Source: JBMOGA01 sp049318625
GTDB taxonomy: Bacteria > Pseudomonadota > Alphaproteobacteria > Rhizobiales > Hyphomicrobiaceae
Direction of reading: 5' to 3'
Assembly: GCA_049318625.1 (NCBI GenBank)
Contig: JBMOGA010000116.1
Location: 1-6,132, forward strand
Length of the DNA: 6,132 nt
In this document: positions 6,032-6,132 of the stretch, in pieces
Layout: every line of letters begins with the position of its first letter
Numbering within the stretch: the first letter of the stretch is position 1
Notes under the pieces: generated by a model
The model's database searches: none
What the model saw: the letters and a program-made list of their open reading frames with translations, nothing else
Told to the model about the DNA's origin: nothing
Translations under genes and position numbers: made by a program

Positions 6032-6132
6032 TTATTCCACGATCTTGGTGACGACACCGGCACCGACGGTGCGACCACCCTCGCGGATGGCGAAGCGCTG
6101 CTTCTCCTCCATCGCGATCGGCGTGATCAGCT
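6032..6132 (-). CDS. tuf: Elongation factor Tu, last 32 residues (cut by window edge)
   Basis: EF-Tu delivers aminoacyl-tRNA to the ribosome as a GTP complex. Only the end of domain 3 is present: LITPIAMEEKQRFAIREGGR followed by TVGAGVVTKIVE and TAA (6034-6032). This matches the very conserved EF-Tu C-terminus (ITPIAMEE.LRFAIREGGRTVGAGVV). About 360 upstream codons lie beyond the right edge. tuf followed by tRNA-Trp and secE is the common tufA/tufB arrangement in proteobacteria. The final 11 codons fall at the edge of the 113-bp tandem repeat. Many alphaproteobacteria carry a second tuf in the str operon. Confidence 0.98.
   Translation of the reverse strand, partial: LITPIAMEEKQRFAIREGGRTVGAGVVTKIVE

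Larger units (their letters stand above)
5831..6065. repeat. 113-bp tandem direct repeat covering the tuf 3' end
   Basis: Two head-to-tail copies, 5831-5943 and 5944-6056, followed by a 9-bp third partial copy, CCGGCACCG, at 6057-6065. The full copies differ at one position only (5943 G versus 6056 A), and that change would be synonymous in the tuf frame. Read on the minus strand, each unit contains the tuf tail codons and TAA stop, about 50 nt of non-coding DNA, and an 11-bp hairpin. The same CCGGCACCG at all three junctions suggests the duplication arose by slippage or recombination at this 9-bp microhomology. An assembly artefact is the alternative, though the one-base difference argues against a simple one. 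Confidence 0.93.

Noticed and set aside
5780..6078. Minus-strand frames with an internally repeated protein sequence
   Set aside because: The protein repeat only reflects the 113-bp DNA duplication, read out of the tuf frame.

Overview
This window is a piece of the conserved bacterial tuf / secE-nusG / rplKAJL-rpoB transcription-translation cluster. Every real gene lies on the minus strand, so the reading order runs from high to low coordinates: 3' end of tuf (EF-Tu) - tRNA-Trp(CCA) - secE - nusG - rplK (L11) - rplA (L1) - rplJ (L10) - rplL (L7/L12) - 5' part of rpoB (RNA polymerase beta). GC-rich codon use, this gene order, and the style of the proteins (SecE of 65 residues, L10 beginning (V)ERAAKRELV, RpoB reading [20 protein letters not shown]) point to an alphaproteobacterium. 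Hyphomicrobiales or a neighbouring order seems likely, but the genus cannot be fixed from the sequence alone.

Right end (5621-6132): the last 32 codons of tuf end at 6032. They are followed by an unusual 113-bp tandem duplication (5831-6056, plus a 9-bp third partial copy) that includes the last 10-11 codons of tuf, its stop codon and a perfect 11-bp hairpin. Next come about 150 bp with no gene, then a candidate promoter with a GC-rich discriminator, and tRNA-Trp (5545-5620, CCA encoded).

Middle (4078-5428): secE and nusG encode a protein-export subunit and a transcription elongation factor. A 148-nt leader follows nusG and holds several stable hairpins. It is the expected place for the L1 autoregulatory site controlling rplK-rplA, which are separated by only 4 nt.

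Left half (1-4077): a 371-nt leader separates rplA from rplJ and folds into several GC-rich hairpins. It is a good candidate for the L10-(L12) autoregulatory leader. rplJ uses a GTG start behind a strong ribosome binding site. An 84-nt spacer leads to rplL, then a 227-nt spacer with a 12-bp hairpin just after the rplL stop (attenuator-like), then rpoB. rpoB is cut by the window edge after 593 codons, just past rifampicin cluster I.

The genes supply the ribosomal stalk (L10, L12, L11), the L1 stalk, the elongation factor that binds the stalk base region, the Sec channel subunit, and the polymerase subunit whose dosage must be set separately from the ribosomal proteins. I see no novel enzymatic or defence system. 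The points worth a second look are the tuf-tail duplication, a 13-bp long-range complementarity between the rplJ leader and the rplL ribosome binding site, and the structured leaders.
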